Shown here: positions 41,950-51,064 of the stretch, piece after piece
How positions within the stretch are numbered: the stretch's first letter is position 1
How the letters are laid out: each line of letters starts with the position of its first letter
NCBI GenBank assembly: GCA_900540475.1
Contig: UQGG01000043.1
Span: 1 to 58,953 of the forward strand
Reading direction: 5' to 3'
DNA length: 58,953 nt
From: an uncultured Robinsoniella sp.
Lineage (GTDB): Bacteria; Bacillota; Clostridia; Lachnospirales; Lachnospiraceae
Position numbers and translations under genes: made by a program
The notes under the pieces: generated by a model
What the model saw: the letters and a program-made list of their open reading frames with translations, nothing else
What the model was told of the DNA's origin: nothing
Databases searched by the model: none

Positions 41950-42740
41950 AACTGACAATCATAGGCTGCCACGGAGCATATCCCGTGAAAAATGGAGCAA
42001 CTTCCGGTTATCTTCTGGAGGAAGGAGATACCAGGGTTCTGCTGGACTGCGGGAGCGGTGTGTTATCCCGTTTACAAAATATCATAGATTTAAAGGAGTT
42101 AGACGGTGTAATTCTCACCCATTATCATCCCGATCATTGTGCAGACCTTGGATGCCTGCAATATGCTGTGATGCTGGATGTTTTGACCGGCAGGCGCAGG
42201 AAAGACTTTGCCGCGTGGGGACCAGGAAATGTAGAAAAGCTTTCATATGAGCAATACTGCCAGGGGTACAGTTATGAGAAGCAGCCTCATTTTCAAATCG
42301 GTGAGCTGGAATTTGAGGTGCTTCTGAACCAGCATGAGATTCCTTCCTATGCAATAAAGGCGAGAGGCAAATCAGAATGCAAATCAGAGTATAATTCAGA
42401 AGGCGTGCTGGTTTACACAGGCGATACTAATTACTACGATGGGCTGGCGGAGTTTGCCTGGAAGGCAGATCTGTTATTATGTGAAGCTTCACTTTACGCC
42501 CGTCAAAAAGGAGATGTCTGGGGACATATGTGTTCCACGGAGGCAGGGGAACTGGCTGCAAGGGCAGAAGTATCTGGTTTATGCCTGACGCATTTTCCAC
42601 ACTATGGAGAAATTCCCGACTTACAGTTAGAAGCAGAAAAAGTATATCATGGAAATATTATTTTGGCAGAACCGGGCATGAGCCTGTACATACCAACGAA
42701 CAGCAAGCCAATGAAGCCAATTGAACAGATAGTACGTTAA
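41946..42740 (+). CDS. Metallo-beta-lactamase-fold hydrolase
   Basis: 264 residues. The binuclear zinc motif is THYHPDHCADL (H-x-H-x-D-H), with further ligands expected at EIPSYA (His in NQHEIPS), YTGDTNYYD and LTHFPHYG. It resembles the YhfI/RNase Z-like branch rather than true beta-lactamases. A loop at residues about 141-152 is built from three 12-bp repeats (GKSECKSEYNSE). It is translationally coupled to the MurR/RpiR gene and precedes a peptide importer, so hydrolysis of an imported or signalling compound is plausible but unproven. Confidence 0.82.
   Translation: MKLTIIGCHGAYPVKNGATSGYLLEEGDTRVLLDCGSGVLSRLQNIIDLKELDGVILTHYHPDHCADLGCLQYAVMLDVLTGRRRKDFAAWGPGNVEKLSYEQYCQGYSYEKQPHFQIGELEFEVLLNQHEIPSYAIKARGKSECKSEYNSEGVLVYTGDTNYYDGLAEFAWKADLLLCEASLYARQKGDVWGHMCSTEAGELAARAEVSGLCLTHFPHYGEIPDLQLEAEKVYHGNIILAEPGMSLYIPTNSKPMKPIEQIVR
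42367..42402 (+). repeat. 12-bp coding tandem repeat
   Basis: GCAAATCAGAAT, GCAAATCAGAGT and the diverged ATAATTCAGAAG in phase with the reading frame of the metallo-hydrolase. Confidence 0.6.
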
Positions 42741-42758
42741 AGTACGAAAGGAGTTATT

Positions 42759-44393
42759 ATGAGAGGATTAAAGAAATTAATGGTATTTACATTAGCAGCG
42801 GTTATCACTGTATCAGCAGCGGGCTGCGGCAGTTCCCAAAGTAAGACGGAGGCTGATAATACAGCCGCTGCACAGTCAGGGCAGACTAGAGGAACTGCTG
42901 CAGAGGCGGACAGCCAGAATACAGGTACAGACAGCCAAAGTACCGTCGGAGATGCTGAGAAGACAACTGTATCCGGAGGTACCGTGAAAGTATCGGTTGG
43001 TTCAGAGCCGGATAATTTAGATCCCATGCTTTCTTCTGCTACAGATACATCAGCAATTATGATGAATGTATTTGAAGGGTTACTGGGGTTTAATGAAAAA
43101 GGAGAATTTATTCCGGCATTAGCCGAAAGCTATGATATTTCCGAAGACGGACTTACCTACAGCTTCAAGCTGAAACAGGGCATTAAATTCCATGACGGGG
43201 CAGATTTTACTTCCAAAGATGTAAAATATACTTATGAAAAACTTTCAGGTTTAAGTGGGGAAGCACCTCTTAATGAAACGCTGAACCAGCTTCTGGCATC
43301 GGTGGAAACCCCGGATGATTACAGCGTAAATCTCGTGTTAAAAGAGAAAAATGCAGGATTTTTGTCCAAGGCAACCATATCGGTTGTAGAAAAAGATTAT
43401 ACCCAAAACAGTACAAAACCCATTGGTACCGGTCCATTTAAATTTGTTGAATACATACAGGGACAGAAAGTTATTTTAGAAAAAAACCAGGATTACAATA
43501 CGATAAAAGAACGGGTTCCGGCTATTGATAAAGTAGAATTTAAGATCATGACAGATGCAAATGCCCGCCTGATGGGGCTGAAATCCGGTGATCTGGACAT
43601 TACCTCCATAGATGCGAAGAATGTGGAAGCATTGAAAAATGACTATAATATTGTACAGGGTCCTCAGAATATGGTGCAGCTCATGGCGCTGAATAACAGC
43701 GTGGAACCATTTAATAACGTAAAAGTAAGACAGGCAATTAATTATGCGGTAAATAAAGAAGAGATCATCAATACTGTGGTAAATGGCAACGGAACGAAAG
43801 TAGATTCCTTCTTAAGCCCCAGCATGAGTACTTATTTTAATACGGATTTGAAAAATTGTTATGACACAGATATAGAAAAGGCAAAAGCGCTTTTAAAAGA
43901 AGCGGGATATGAGAATGGATTTAAAATGACCATTACCGTACCATCTAATTACCAGACTCATGTGGATACCGCACAGGTGATCAAAAACCAGCTGAGTAAA
44001 ATAGGTATTGAAGCTGACATTCAGCTGATTGAGTGGGCACAGTGGCTGGATGCCGTTTATGCAAAGGCTAATTATCAGGCGACCATTATCGGACACAGCG
44101 GAAAATTGGATCCCAACGATTTCCTCAATCGTTTTGATTCCTCATATGATAAGAATTATTTTAAATTTTCCGATGCGCAGTACGATGATCTGATCCATGA
44201 GGCAGCGCTTTCTACGGATGATGCAAAAAGAGTTGAATTATTTAATGAATGCCAGCAGTTATTGGTTGACCAGGCAGCGGCTGTCTTCATTCAGGATCCG
44301 GATGTCATCTACGCTACTTCAAAAAATGTTCAGGGAATGAAAAATTATCCGGTTACATTTTTGGATATGAGCAGTATCAGCCTGACAAAATAG
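42759..44393 (+). CDS. Peptide ABC transporter solute-binding lipoprotein (DppA/OppA type)
   Basis: 544 residues. The signal peptide ends in the lipobox SAAGC. A linker rich in Thr, Gln and Asp precedes the SBP_bac_5 domain (VKVSVGSEPDNLDPMLSSA at about 73-91, YTYEKLSG, RQAINYAVNKEEI). AAGGAG precedes the ATG. It delivers oligopeptides, or nickel or glycan-peptide ligands, to the two permeases that follow 22 bp on. The specificity cannot be read from sequence. Confidence 0.9.
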   Translation: MRGLKKLMVFTLAAVITVSAAGCGSSQSKTEADNTAAAQSGQTRGTAAEADSQNTGTDSQSTVGDAEKTTVSGGTVKVSVGSEPDNLDPMLSSATDTSAIMMNVFEGLLGFNEKGEFIPALAESYDISEDGLTYSFKLKQGIKFHDGADFTSKDVKYTYEKLSGLSGEAPLNETLNQLLASVETPDDYSVNLVLKEKNAGFLSKATISVVEKDYTQNSTKPIGTGPFKFVEYIQGQKVILEKNQDYNTIKERVPAIDKVEFKIMTDANARLMGLKSGDLDITSIDAKNVEALKNDYNIVQGPQNMVQLMALNNSVEPFNNVKVRQAINYAVNKEEIINTVVNGNGTKVDSFLSPSMSTYFNTDLKNCYDTDIEKAKALLKEAGYENGFKMTITVPSNYQTHVDTAQVIKNQLSKIGIEADIQLIEWAQWLDAVYAKANYQATIIGHSGKLDPNDFLNRFDSSYDKNYFKFSDAQYDDLIHEAALSTDDAKRVELFNECQQLLVDQAAAVFIQDPDVIYATSKNVQGMKNYPVTFLDMSSISLTK

Positions 44394-44415
44394 GCGGTAT
44401 CAGGAGGTAATTTAG

Positions 44416-45357
44416 ATGAAATACGTATTAAAAAAAATTGTTACCATGGTATGTACGTTATTTGTCATTTCCTTACTGACCTTTGGCGTCTTTCAGATAC
44501 TTCCCGGAAATCCGGTGGATGTGATTCTTGGAGTGGATGCAGATCCGCTCCAGGCACAGGCACTTGAAAAGCAGCTGGGTCTGGATCTGCCCCTTGGTGA
44601 GCGGTATGTGAACTGGATCGGGGATCTGTTCCGGGGAGACCTTGGGGATTCCATACGTTACCAGGTTCCAGTGGGGGATCTGCTTAAGAGCAGCCTTCCG
44701 GTGACCATTTCATTAACGGTGTTCTCTCTATTGATAACGGTGGTTACCGTGATTCCAATTGCTATATTTCTGGCAAAAAACAATAACAAAAAATCGGCTT
44801 TATGCCTGGCCTTTTTAACGCAGATCGGTGTCGCGGTCCCGTCCTTCTGGCTGGGAATTCTGCTGATTTTGCTGTTCGCAGTTACACTTCAGATACTGCC
44901 TTCGGGAGACTTTATTCCCTTTATGGAAGACCCGCTGGGATGCATCCGGTCTCTGATACTGCCATCGGTGGCTATTGCAATCGGTACCTCGGCAGTGGTT
45001 ATCCGCTATCTGAAAAATACCCTGCTGGATCAAATGAACCTGGATTATGTCAGGACGGCAAGAAGCAAAGGTGCTACACAAAAGAGAGTGCTCTACCGGC
45101 ATGTATTGAAAAATGCCCTGCTTCCCACCATTACAATTCTGGGAATGACCGTTGTGGATGTATTAGGCGGCAGTATTATCGTTGAGAATGTTTTTAATTT
45201 ACCGGGTATCGGACATCTGATTACCTCCGGAGTAGGGAACCGGGATTTTCCCCTGGTACAGGGACTGGTATTTTATCTTGCGTTTATGGTAATTGTGATT
45301 AATCTGGTGGTAGACCTGCTGTATATGGCAGTGGATCCCAGAATTCGATTGGAGTAG
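44416..45357 (+). CDS. Peptide ABC transporter permease, DppB type
   Basis: 313 residues. The N-terminal helix, the conserved GLDLPLGERYVNWIGDLFRG region and the EAA-like loop LDYVRTARSKGATQKRVLYRHVLKNA are typical of DppB/OppB. GGAGG precedes the ATG. It ends directly before the partner permease. Confidence 0.92.
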   Translation: MKYVLKKIVTMVCTLFVISLLTFGVFQILPGNPVDVILGVDADPLQAQALEKQLGLDLPLGERYVNWIGDLFRGDLGDSIRYQVPVGDLLKSSLPVTISLTVFSLLITVVTVIPIAIFLAKNNNKKSALCLAFLTQIGVAVPSFWLGILLILLFAVTLQILPSGDFIPFMEDPLGCIRSLILPSVAIAIGTSAVVIRYLKNTLLDQMNLDYVRTARSKGATQKRVLYRHVLKNALLPTITILGMTVVDVLGGSIIVENVFNLPGIGHLITSGVGNRDFPLVQGLVFYLAFMVIVINLVVDLLYMAVDPRIRLE

Positions 45358-45366
45358 GTGGCTGAT

Positions 45367-46182
45367 ATGTGGAAGAAATGCAGAAAGAATATGAATTTTA
45401 TGATTGGTTTTGGTATGGTCGCATTTTTGGGTCTGCTTCTGCTGCTGAGTTTCATCTATCTGCCTTATGATCCGAATGAAATGGATACTTTAAATAGTTT
45501 TCAGGCGCCATCGGCTGCCCATCTTCTGGGAACTGATAATTTCGGCAGAGATATTTTCAGCCGTATTGTAAAGGGATCACAGACAGCATTTCTGGTGGGA
45601 TTTACGGCGGTGGCGATCGGCATGGCGGTGGGCGTCATACTGGGTGCGGCTGCAGGATATTTCCAGGGATGGATTGACAAGGTTATCATGTTGATCATGG
45701 ATGCAAAGATGGCATTTCCAGGGGTGATTCTGGCGCTGGTATTTATCACAATCTTCGGAAGCGGAATTCTGAATACCGCAGCAGCACTTGGAATCATGGC
45801 GATTCCCAGATTCTGCAGGATGACCCGCAGCGGATTTATGCAGATAAAGGAAATGGATTATATCAAGGCGGCCCGGACGAGAGGAGCATCCAATCTCCGG
45901 ATTATGTTCCTGCATATATTACCAAATGTGGTATCCTCACTGATTGTTACGGCATCTCTTGGATTTTCCAGCGCAGTTTTATCGGAAGCGGGCTTAAGCT
46001 ATCTGGGGCTTGGAATACAGCCGCCTGACGCCAGTTGGGGAAAGATGCTGTTTGAGGCGCAGGGGTATCTGCTGACGAATCCCTGGTATGCAGTGGTTCC
46101 TGGTGTCATGATCACCATTATGGTATTGGGATTCAATTTATTGGGAGACGGAATCAGGGATGTAACGGATTGCCGTAATTAA
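45367..46182 (+). CDS. Peptide ABC transporter permease, DppC type
   Basis: 271 residues from the ATG at 45367, which has AGGTGG 5 bases upstream; an in-frame GTG at 45358 is too close to GGAG. DppC features are HLLGTDNFGRDIFSRIVKGSQ, the EAA loop MDYIKAARTRGASNLRIM, and SYLGLGIQPPDASWGKML. It forms the pore with DppB. Confidence 0.9.
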   Translation: MWKKCRKNMNFMIGFGMVAFLGLLLLLSFIYLPYDPNEMDTLNSFQAPSAAHLLGTDNFGRDIFSRIVKGSQTAFLVGFTAVAIGMAVGVILGAAAGYFQGWIDKVIMLIMDAKMAFPGVILALVFITIFGSGILNTAAALGIMAIPRFCRMTRSGFMQIKEMDYIKAARTRGASNLRIMFLHILPNVVSSLIVTASLGFSSAVLSEAGLSYLGLGIQPPDASWGKMLFEAQGYLLTNPWYAVVPGVMITIMVLGFNLLGDGIRDVTDCRN

Positions 46183-46273
46183 TAGCATAGCGAAAAACAA
46201 TAAATTGCGATTACCCGGACATTCTGGCAGTGAGAACGGGGATACAATTTCAGCAGCAAGCAGGAGGAATAAG

Positions 46274-47278
46274 ATGGATAAGAATTTGAGAATAGAAGAT
46301 TTAACGGTGGAGATCAAAAATCAGAACAATTACTACAAGGCACTGGACAGCGTCACATTTCAGGCAAGAGAGGGCGAAATTGTAGGGCTGGTGGGTGAAT
46401 CAGGATGTGGAAAGAGTTTATCCTCCCTGGCAATCATGAGGCTTTTACCTCAGGCGGCGAGAGTGTCAGAGGGGCGTATCTGTCTGGGTGAAACCGATCT
46501 GTTACAGCTTTCGGAAGAGGAGATGTGCGGTGTCAGAGGTGCCGATATCTCAATGATTTTCCAGGAACCAATGACAGCCCTGAACCCCCTGATCACAGTT
46601 GGTAAACAGATAGAAGAAGCATATCTTCTTCACCACCCGGGAGAAAAAGGGAAAGCTTATGAAAAAGCGAAGGAAATGATGATAAAAGTTGGACTCTCCA
46701 GGGTAGAAAAGCTCTACCGGGAATATCCCCATCAATTATCCGGTGGCATGAAGCAGAGAATTGTAATCGCCATGGCGCTGATCAATCATCCGAAGCTGAT
46801 TGTTGCAGATGAGCCCACAACGGCACTGGATGTAACCATCCAATATCAGATACTGGAGCTTCTGCGGGAATTGAATAAGGAATTTAAGTCTACTATATTA
46901 TTTATTTCCCATGATCTGGGTGTAGTAAAAGAACTGTGTTCCAGAATTATCGTAATGTACGCAGGAAATATTGTGGAAGAAGGAAGCACGGAGGAAATCC
47001 TGCGAAATCCCATGCATCCTTACACCCGCGGTCTCCTGGAATCCATTCCCACGCCTCAGAAAAAAGGAGAAATCCTTTATAATATTCCCGGCATAGTGGA
47101 ACCATTGGCTAAGCGCAGCCAGACGGGGTGTGTGTTTGCAAAACGATGTCCAAATGCAAAAGCGAAATGCCAGATACAAAAGCCGGAAATCCAAATGACA
47201 GAAGGCAGAAGAGTTAGCTGCCTGGAGATCGTAAGAGAAGAAAAACAGGATGCTGAGTGTAAAAAAGTCTCTGCGTGA
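46274..47278 (+). CDS. Oligopeptide ABC transporter ATPase, DppD/OppD type
   Basis: 334 residues from the ATG at 46274 (GGAGG upstream). Walker A GESGCGKSL, signature LSGGMKQRIVIAMAL, Walker B LIVADEPTTALD and switch His in FISHDLG are intact. The C-terminal oligo_HPY region contains CVFAKRCPNAKAKC, whose cysteines may bind a [4Fe-4S] cluster as in other OppD/OppF proteins. The second ATPase follows after an interposed gene. Confidence 0.92.
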   Translation: MDKNLRIEDLTVEIKNQNNYYKALDSVTFQAREGEIVGLVGESGCGKSLSSLAIMRLLPQAARVSEGRICLGETDLLQLSEEEMCGVRGADISMIFQEPMTALNPLITVGKQIEEAYLLHHPGEKGKAYEKAKEMMIKVGLSRVEKLYREYPHQLSGGMKQRIVIAMALINHPKLIVADEPTTALDVTIQYQILELLRELNKEFKSTILFISHDLGVVKELCSRIIVMYAGNIVEEGSTEEILRNPMHPYTRGLLESIPTPQKKGEILYNIPGIVEPLAKRSQTGCVFAKRCPNAKAKCQIQKPEIQMTEGRRVSCLEIVREEKQDAECKKVSA

Positions 47279-47380
47279 AGGTTAAACTCAGGAGCCGGTT
47301 GTCATGCACGTTATTGCCTTTTGAAACCTGGATTTTTGTCAGCGGCAAAATTCGGATTAATCGACGATACCCGGGAAACG

Positions 47381-47389
47381 TGCTATAAT
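47381..47389 (+). promoter_or_regulatory. Internal promoter before the LURP-one-like gene
   Basis: An extended -10 TG-C-TATAAT, about 30 bp before the start codon, with a weak -35 (TCGACG) 17 bp upstream. It indicates that this gene can be expressed apart from the surrounding importer operon. Confidence 0.45.
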
Positions 47390-47417
47390 TAAATAAAAGT
47401 CAAACGGAGGTACTTAT

Positions 47418-47885
47418 ATGAAACTTTTATTTAAACAACGAGTTTTCAGCTGGCTGGACAGCTACGATATCTATAATGAATATGATGAAACTGCCTTTAC
47501 GGTAGAGGGAAGACTCTCATGGGGGCACCGGCTGGTAATTTATGATCGGACGGGAAATGAAGTGGGAGAGATCAGGGAAGAAATATTAACCTTTCTTCCA
47601 AAATTCCGCATGTTTATTCATGGTCAGGAAATTGGAATGATACAAAAAGAGCTTACTTTTTTGAAACCCAGATTCTACCTGACCTGCAATGACTGGGAAA
47701 TTGAGGGAAGCGTTATGGAATGGGATTATGATGTGTTTAGCAGTAAACGTCATATTATGCATGTGGAAAAACAATTGCTAAACTGGTCCGATACCTATAC
47801 CATGGATATAGATCAGGATGAAGATGCATTGATATGTCTGATGATTGTTCTGGCGATCGATGCTGCCAAATGCAACAGGGGATAA
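47418..47885 (+). CDS. LURP-one-related (YxjI-like) protein
   Basis: 155 residues. The strand-rich pattern FKQRVFSWLDSYDIYNE, VEGRLSWGHRLVIYD, EVGEIREEILTFLPKFRMFI and the C-terminal DIDQDEDALICLMIVLAID match the tubby-like LURP-one/YxjI fold, which is probably a lipid-binding or membrane-associated barrel around a central helix. ACGGAGG precedes the ATG. It sits between the two ATPases of the peptide importer, an unusual position. Its function is unknown. Confidence 0.8.
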   Translation: MKLLFKQRVFSWLDSYDIYNEYDETAFTVEGRLSWGHRLVIYDRTGNEVGEIREEILTFLPKFRMFIHGQEIGMIQKELTFLKPRFYLTCNDWEIEGSVMEWDYDVFSSKRHIMHVEKQLLNWSDTYTMDIDQDEDALICLMIVLAIDAAKCNRG

Positions 47886-47916
47886 GTCCCACTTTCCATT
47901 ATATGGAGGCATACGA

Positions 47917-48921
47917 ATGAAAATCGAAAATGTAGATAGGCCTTTACTGGAAGTAAAAGGGCTTAGTAAATATTATACAGCGGAAAGCAACAAGATTCTC
48001 AATAAAAGAAAATACATAAAAGTAGTGGATCATATAGATTTGTCCATTTATCCTGGTGAAGTATTTGGACTGGTTGGAGAAAGCGGATGTGGAAAAAGTA
48101 CTTTTGCAAAGATGCTGGTAGACGTTATAACGCCAACCGAGGGTCAGATTAACTATAAAGGAAAAAATTATTCTGAAATGAGCCATCAGCAGAAAAAAGA
48201 GTATCATAAGGATATCCAAATAATATTTCAGGATCCGTATTCTTCTTTAAATCCCAAGAAAAGGGTTGGGTGGATCCTGGAAGAACCGTTAAAGATACAT
48301 ACTGCACTTACATCACAGGAGAGAAAGCAGAAAGTGGAAGAAATACTGGAGGTGGCAGGTCTGGATGCAAGCTTTATAGGAAAATTTCCCAATGAGCTTA
48401 GCGGAGGGCAGAGACAGAGAGTCAGCATTGCCGCTGCGCTGATGTTGAATCCGGAACTGATTATCGCTGATGAATCTGTTTCGGCTCTGGATGTGTCCAT
48501 ACAGTCCCAGATTCTGAACTTGATGAAGAAGCTTCAGGAAGAAAAGAATCTGACCTATTTATTTATTTCCCATGATTTGAATGTGGTGCAGTATATGAGT
48601 GACCGCATTGGAGTGATGTATTTTGGAAAGCTGGTGGAGGTTGGAAGTGTGGATGACATCTATCAATCACCCAGGCATCCTTATACGAAAGCATTACTTT
48701 CTTCCATTCCATCCGTCAGCGGTGAAAAGGAGCGGGAACGGATTTTACTGACCGGGGATGTACCGGATCTTCTGGCACCGCCCGGAGGATGCCCGTTCCA
48801 TACCAGATGCCGGGAAATGAAGGAATCATGCAAACGGGAGTGCCCGGAGCTGGTTGAAATTGAAAAAGGCCATTTTGTGAGCTGCAATTGTGTGCAGGCT
48901 CTAAGAGAAACCTATACATAA
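47917..48921 (+). CDS. Oligopeptide ABC transporter ATPase, DppF/OppF type
   Basis: 334 residues from the ATG at 47917 (GGAGG upstream); an earlier frame from 47845 overlaps the LURP-one gene and is not used. Walker A GESGCGKST, signature LSGGQRQRVSIAAAL, Walker B LIIADESVSALD (Ser for the usual Pro) and switch His FISHDLN. The C-terminal CPFHTRCREMKESCKREC is the Cys-rich OppF tail. It completes the five-part peptide importer. Confidence 0.92.
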   Translation: MKIENVDRPLLEVKGLSKYYTAESNKILNKRKYIKVVDHIDLSIYPGEVFGLVGESGCGKSTFAKMLVDVITPTEGQINYKGKNYSEMSHQQKKEYHKDIQIIFQDPYSSLNPKKRVGWILEEPLKIHTALTSQERKQKVEEILEVAGLDASFIGKFPNELSGGQRQRVSIAAALMLNPELIIADESVSALDVSIQSQILNLMKKLQEEKNLTYLFISHDLNVVQYMSDRIGVMYFGKLVEVGSVDDIYQSPRHPYTKALLSSIPSVSGEKERERILLTGDVPDLLAPPGGCPFHTRCREMKESCKRECPELVEIEKGHFVSCNCVQALRETYT

Positions 48922-48978
48922 TATGACAGAATTTATAGTCCACAAATATAAAATTTATGGATTACAAGGAGAATAAAA

Positions 48979-49782
48979 ATGAGAATTGGAGCAATATCCG
49001 ATATACACTTAGATGTGAATGAAGCGTATCCGGTGATTCATGCAATTTGTAACAGAATCAGGACGGAAAAACTGGATGCATTGTTGATTGCCGGGGATAT
49101 TTCCAACAGTTATCACACTAGCATTCCCAGCCTGAACCGTTTGCGTGAAGAAGCGGGCATACCGGTCTGCTTTGTCCCGGGAAATCATGATATGTGGGAT
49201 AAAGAAGGAGAATTTGGGGATGCCAGAAAAATTTATGAAATATATGCATCCAGAAGTGACTGTCTGTGCGGAAAGATCATAGATCTGAATGAGGAGTGTG
49301 CGGTAATTGGAAATATTGGCTGGTATGACTATTCCTTTGGGACAGCAGCTTATTCAGAGGAAGAATACCGGAAGAAAGAACACAATGAACGGGTATGGCA
49401 GGACAGCATTATGGTGAATTGGCACCAGAGTGACAAAGATTTCCACAAGAAGATCTTACAGGATCTGGAGGAAAAGATAGCAGCATGTAAGGGAAAGAAA
49501 ATCATTGTGGTTACTCATATGGTTGGTGTACCGGAATTTAAAGTGCCGGAGGAAAGACCGGACTGGGATTATTTTAATGCCTTTCTGGGAAGCAGGGAAT
49601 ATGGGGAGCTGTTTGAAAAATACAAGGTGGATTACAGCATTATGGGACATGTGCATTACCGGAAGAAGCTGTTGAAAAATGGTGTGGATTATCGCTGTGT
49701 GTGTCTGAACTATCATACGGAATGGCTGAGTGGGGACTTGGATCAGGAGGTAGGAGAAGCGATGCAGGTGATTGAGATATAA
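48979..49782 (+). CDS. Calcineurin-like metallophosphoesterase
   Basis: 267 residues. Metal-binding motifs are AISDIHLDVN (D-x-H), IAGDISN (GD), VPGNHDMWD (GNHD), VVTHMVG and MGHVHYRKK (GHxH). The order is that of cyclic-nucleotide or general phosphodiesterases. AAGGAG precedes the ATG. It is 57 bp after OppF, probably on the same transcript, and ends the cluster at a bidirectional terminator. The substrate is unknown. Confidence 0.88.
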   Translation: MRIGAISDIHLDVNEAYPVIHAICNRIRTEKLDALLIAGDISNSYHTSIPSLNRLREEAGIPVCFVPGNHDMWDKEGEFGDARKIYEIYASRSDCLCGKIIDLNEECAVIGNIGWYDYSFGTAAYSEEEYRKKEHNERVWQDSIMVNWHQSDKDFHKKILQDLEEKIAACKGKKIIVVTHMVGVPEFKVPEERPDWDYFNAFLGSREYGELFEKYKVDYSIMGHVHYRKKLLKNGVDYRCVCLNYHTEWLSGDLDQEVGEAMQVIEI

Positions 49783-49823
49783 AAGTCAAATATTATAAAG
49801 TCAAATACTATAAAGTCAAAAAA
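49778..49823. repeat. Three 15-bp direct repeats spanning the stop of the phosphoesterase
   Basis: Units of the form TATAAAGTCAAATAC repeat three times with small changes, ending at the terminator stem. Confidence 0.7.
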
Positions 49824-49892
49824 CTGCCCCGTCCGGCTAATCTTTGGTGATTCAATAGGAATCCCAACAAGCCAGACGGGGCAGTTTCTCGT
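49815..49892. terminator. Bidirectional terminator between convergent units
   Basis: AACTGCCCCGTCCGGCT (49822-49838) pairs with AGCCAGACGGGGCAGTT (49870-49886) with one mismatch. An inner GATTC/GAATC stem lies in the loop. Minus-strand reading gives a run of six T; plus-strand reading gives TTTCTC. It serves the phosphoesterase and the AraC gene. Confidence 0.85.
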
Positions 49893-49924
49893 CTATTATA
49901 ATTCTTTGGCAGCCGCAAGGTAAT

Positions 49925-50818
49925 TTAATCAGGGCTGAATTTCTTGCGGAATGCAGCAGGAGTCAGCTGGTATTTACGTTTAAAGGACCGTATAAAATAG
50001 GAATGATTTTCAAACCCAACCAATTCAGAAATATATAGTATGGGATGATTCGTAGTCAGCAGCAATTCAGATGCAATATTCAGCCGGTAATTGTTCAGAT
50101 AAGTGATAAAGGAAGTGTCCGTATTATTTTTAAAAAACTTCATAAAGTGTGAGGTACTGTAATTTAAGAGCCTGGAAACCTCCTCCAGAGTAATGCTCCG
50201 GAAGTAATTTGACTCTATATAAGAAATAACTATTTTTAACTTTTTCATTTCGGGAGTTGAGGTTATAGAGGTATCATCCTTAACCAGTAAGTTGTGGGTA
50301 ATAAGCAAAAACAAAAACTGGAAAAGCTGTGATTTTACGTACAGTTCATATCCCAGAGGTCGTTTGAAATGACACTGAATAAGCCCCTTTAAACAGGACC
50401 CTATCTCATCAGATGCCGGGGATTCACTGCTTATTTTCACTGGCAGCAGAGATTTTCCTTTTATCAGAGGCAAAATAAAGTTCATAGAACAAATATCCGG
50501 TACATCGGATATGAGCATGTTCAGGTCAAAAAGCACGGTATGGTAAGAAAAAGACAGGGAATCCTTTTGTTCGATGGAATGTAAAAGTCCGGGCGGGATC
50601 ACCAGAACATCACCATTATGAAGAAGCTGGGGCATAAAATTAATATTTACAATCCCCGTTCCGGCTTTTACAAAGATAATTTCCATTTCTGAGTGCCAGT
50701 GGGTAGGATAATAAATGAGCGTGCTGGGAATTACCGTTGAATAGACAGCACATGGAAATAAAGGTGTCCCGTGGTTTTTTGTTTCTTTGTAGTTTTGATA
50801 ATCATTTGATATATTCAT
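49925..50818 (-). CDS. AraC-family regulator with N-terminal cupin domain
   Basis: 297 residues from the ATG at 50818 (AGGTGA upstream); the frame extends to 50962 without a convincing start. The cupin (about 25-110) has HWHSEMEIIFVKAGTGIV and GDVLVIPPGLLHSI. The C-terminal AraC domain (about 195-297) ends with FENHSYFIRSFKRKYQLTPAAFRKKF. Such proteins sense a sugar with the cupin. It is divergent from the sugar importer of locus 3 and is its likely activator. Confidence 0.88.
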   Translation of the reverse strand: MNISNDYQNYKETKNHGTPLFPCAVYSTVIPSTLIYYPTHWHSEMEIIFVKAGTGIVNINFMPQLLHNGDVLVIPPGLLHSIEQKDSLSFSYHTVLFDLNMLISDVPDICSMNFILPLIKGKSLLPVKISSESPASDEIGSCLKGLIQCHFKRPLGYELYVKSQLFQFLFLLITHNLLVKDDTSITSTPEMKKLKIVISYIESNYFRSITLEEVSRLLNYSTSHFMKFFKNNTDTSFITYLNNYRLNIASELLLTTNHPILYISELVGFENHSYFIRSFKRKYQLTPAAFRKKFSPD

Positions 50819-51064
50819 GAAAAATTTTTCACCTTCATAATAGTATTGTGTTACTAATGCCATAAATCTTGCAAGAATTTGCAGTATCTCATTGATATAA
50901 TTAATATTAATACAGGAAGAAATGAAATGCAAGGTTTTGTTTATGGGAAACAATATGTACATATTTGTAATAGGAAATGATGCAGTTCACTAACTTTGCC
51001 GGAGAAGTTTTAAGGAACAGCGGGAACAAAAGTTATAATTATGAATGGAGAAAGAAGGATGGAT

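Noticed and set aside
41946..42740. Reading the metallo-beta-lactamase-fold protein as a beta-lactamase
   Set aside because: No signal peptide, and it resembles the YhfI/RNase Z-like branch; the fold alone does not imply resistance.
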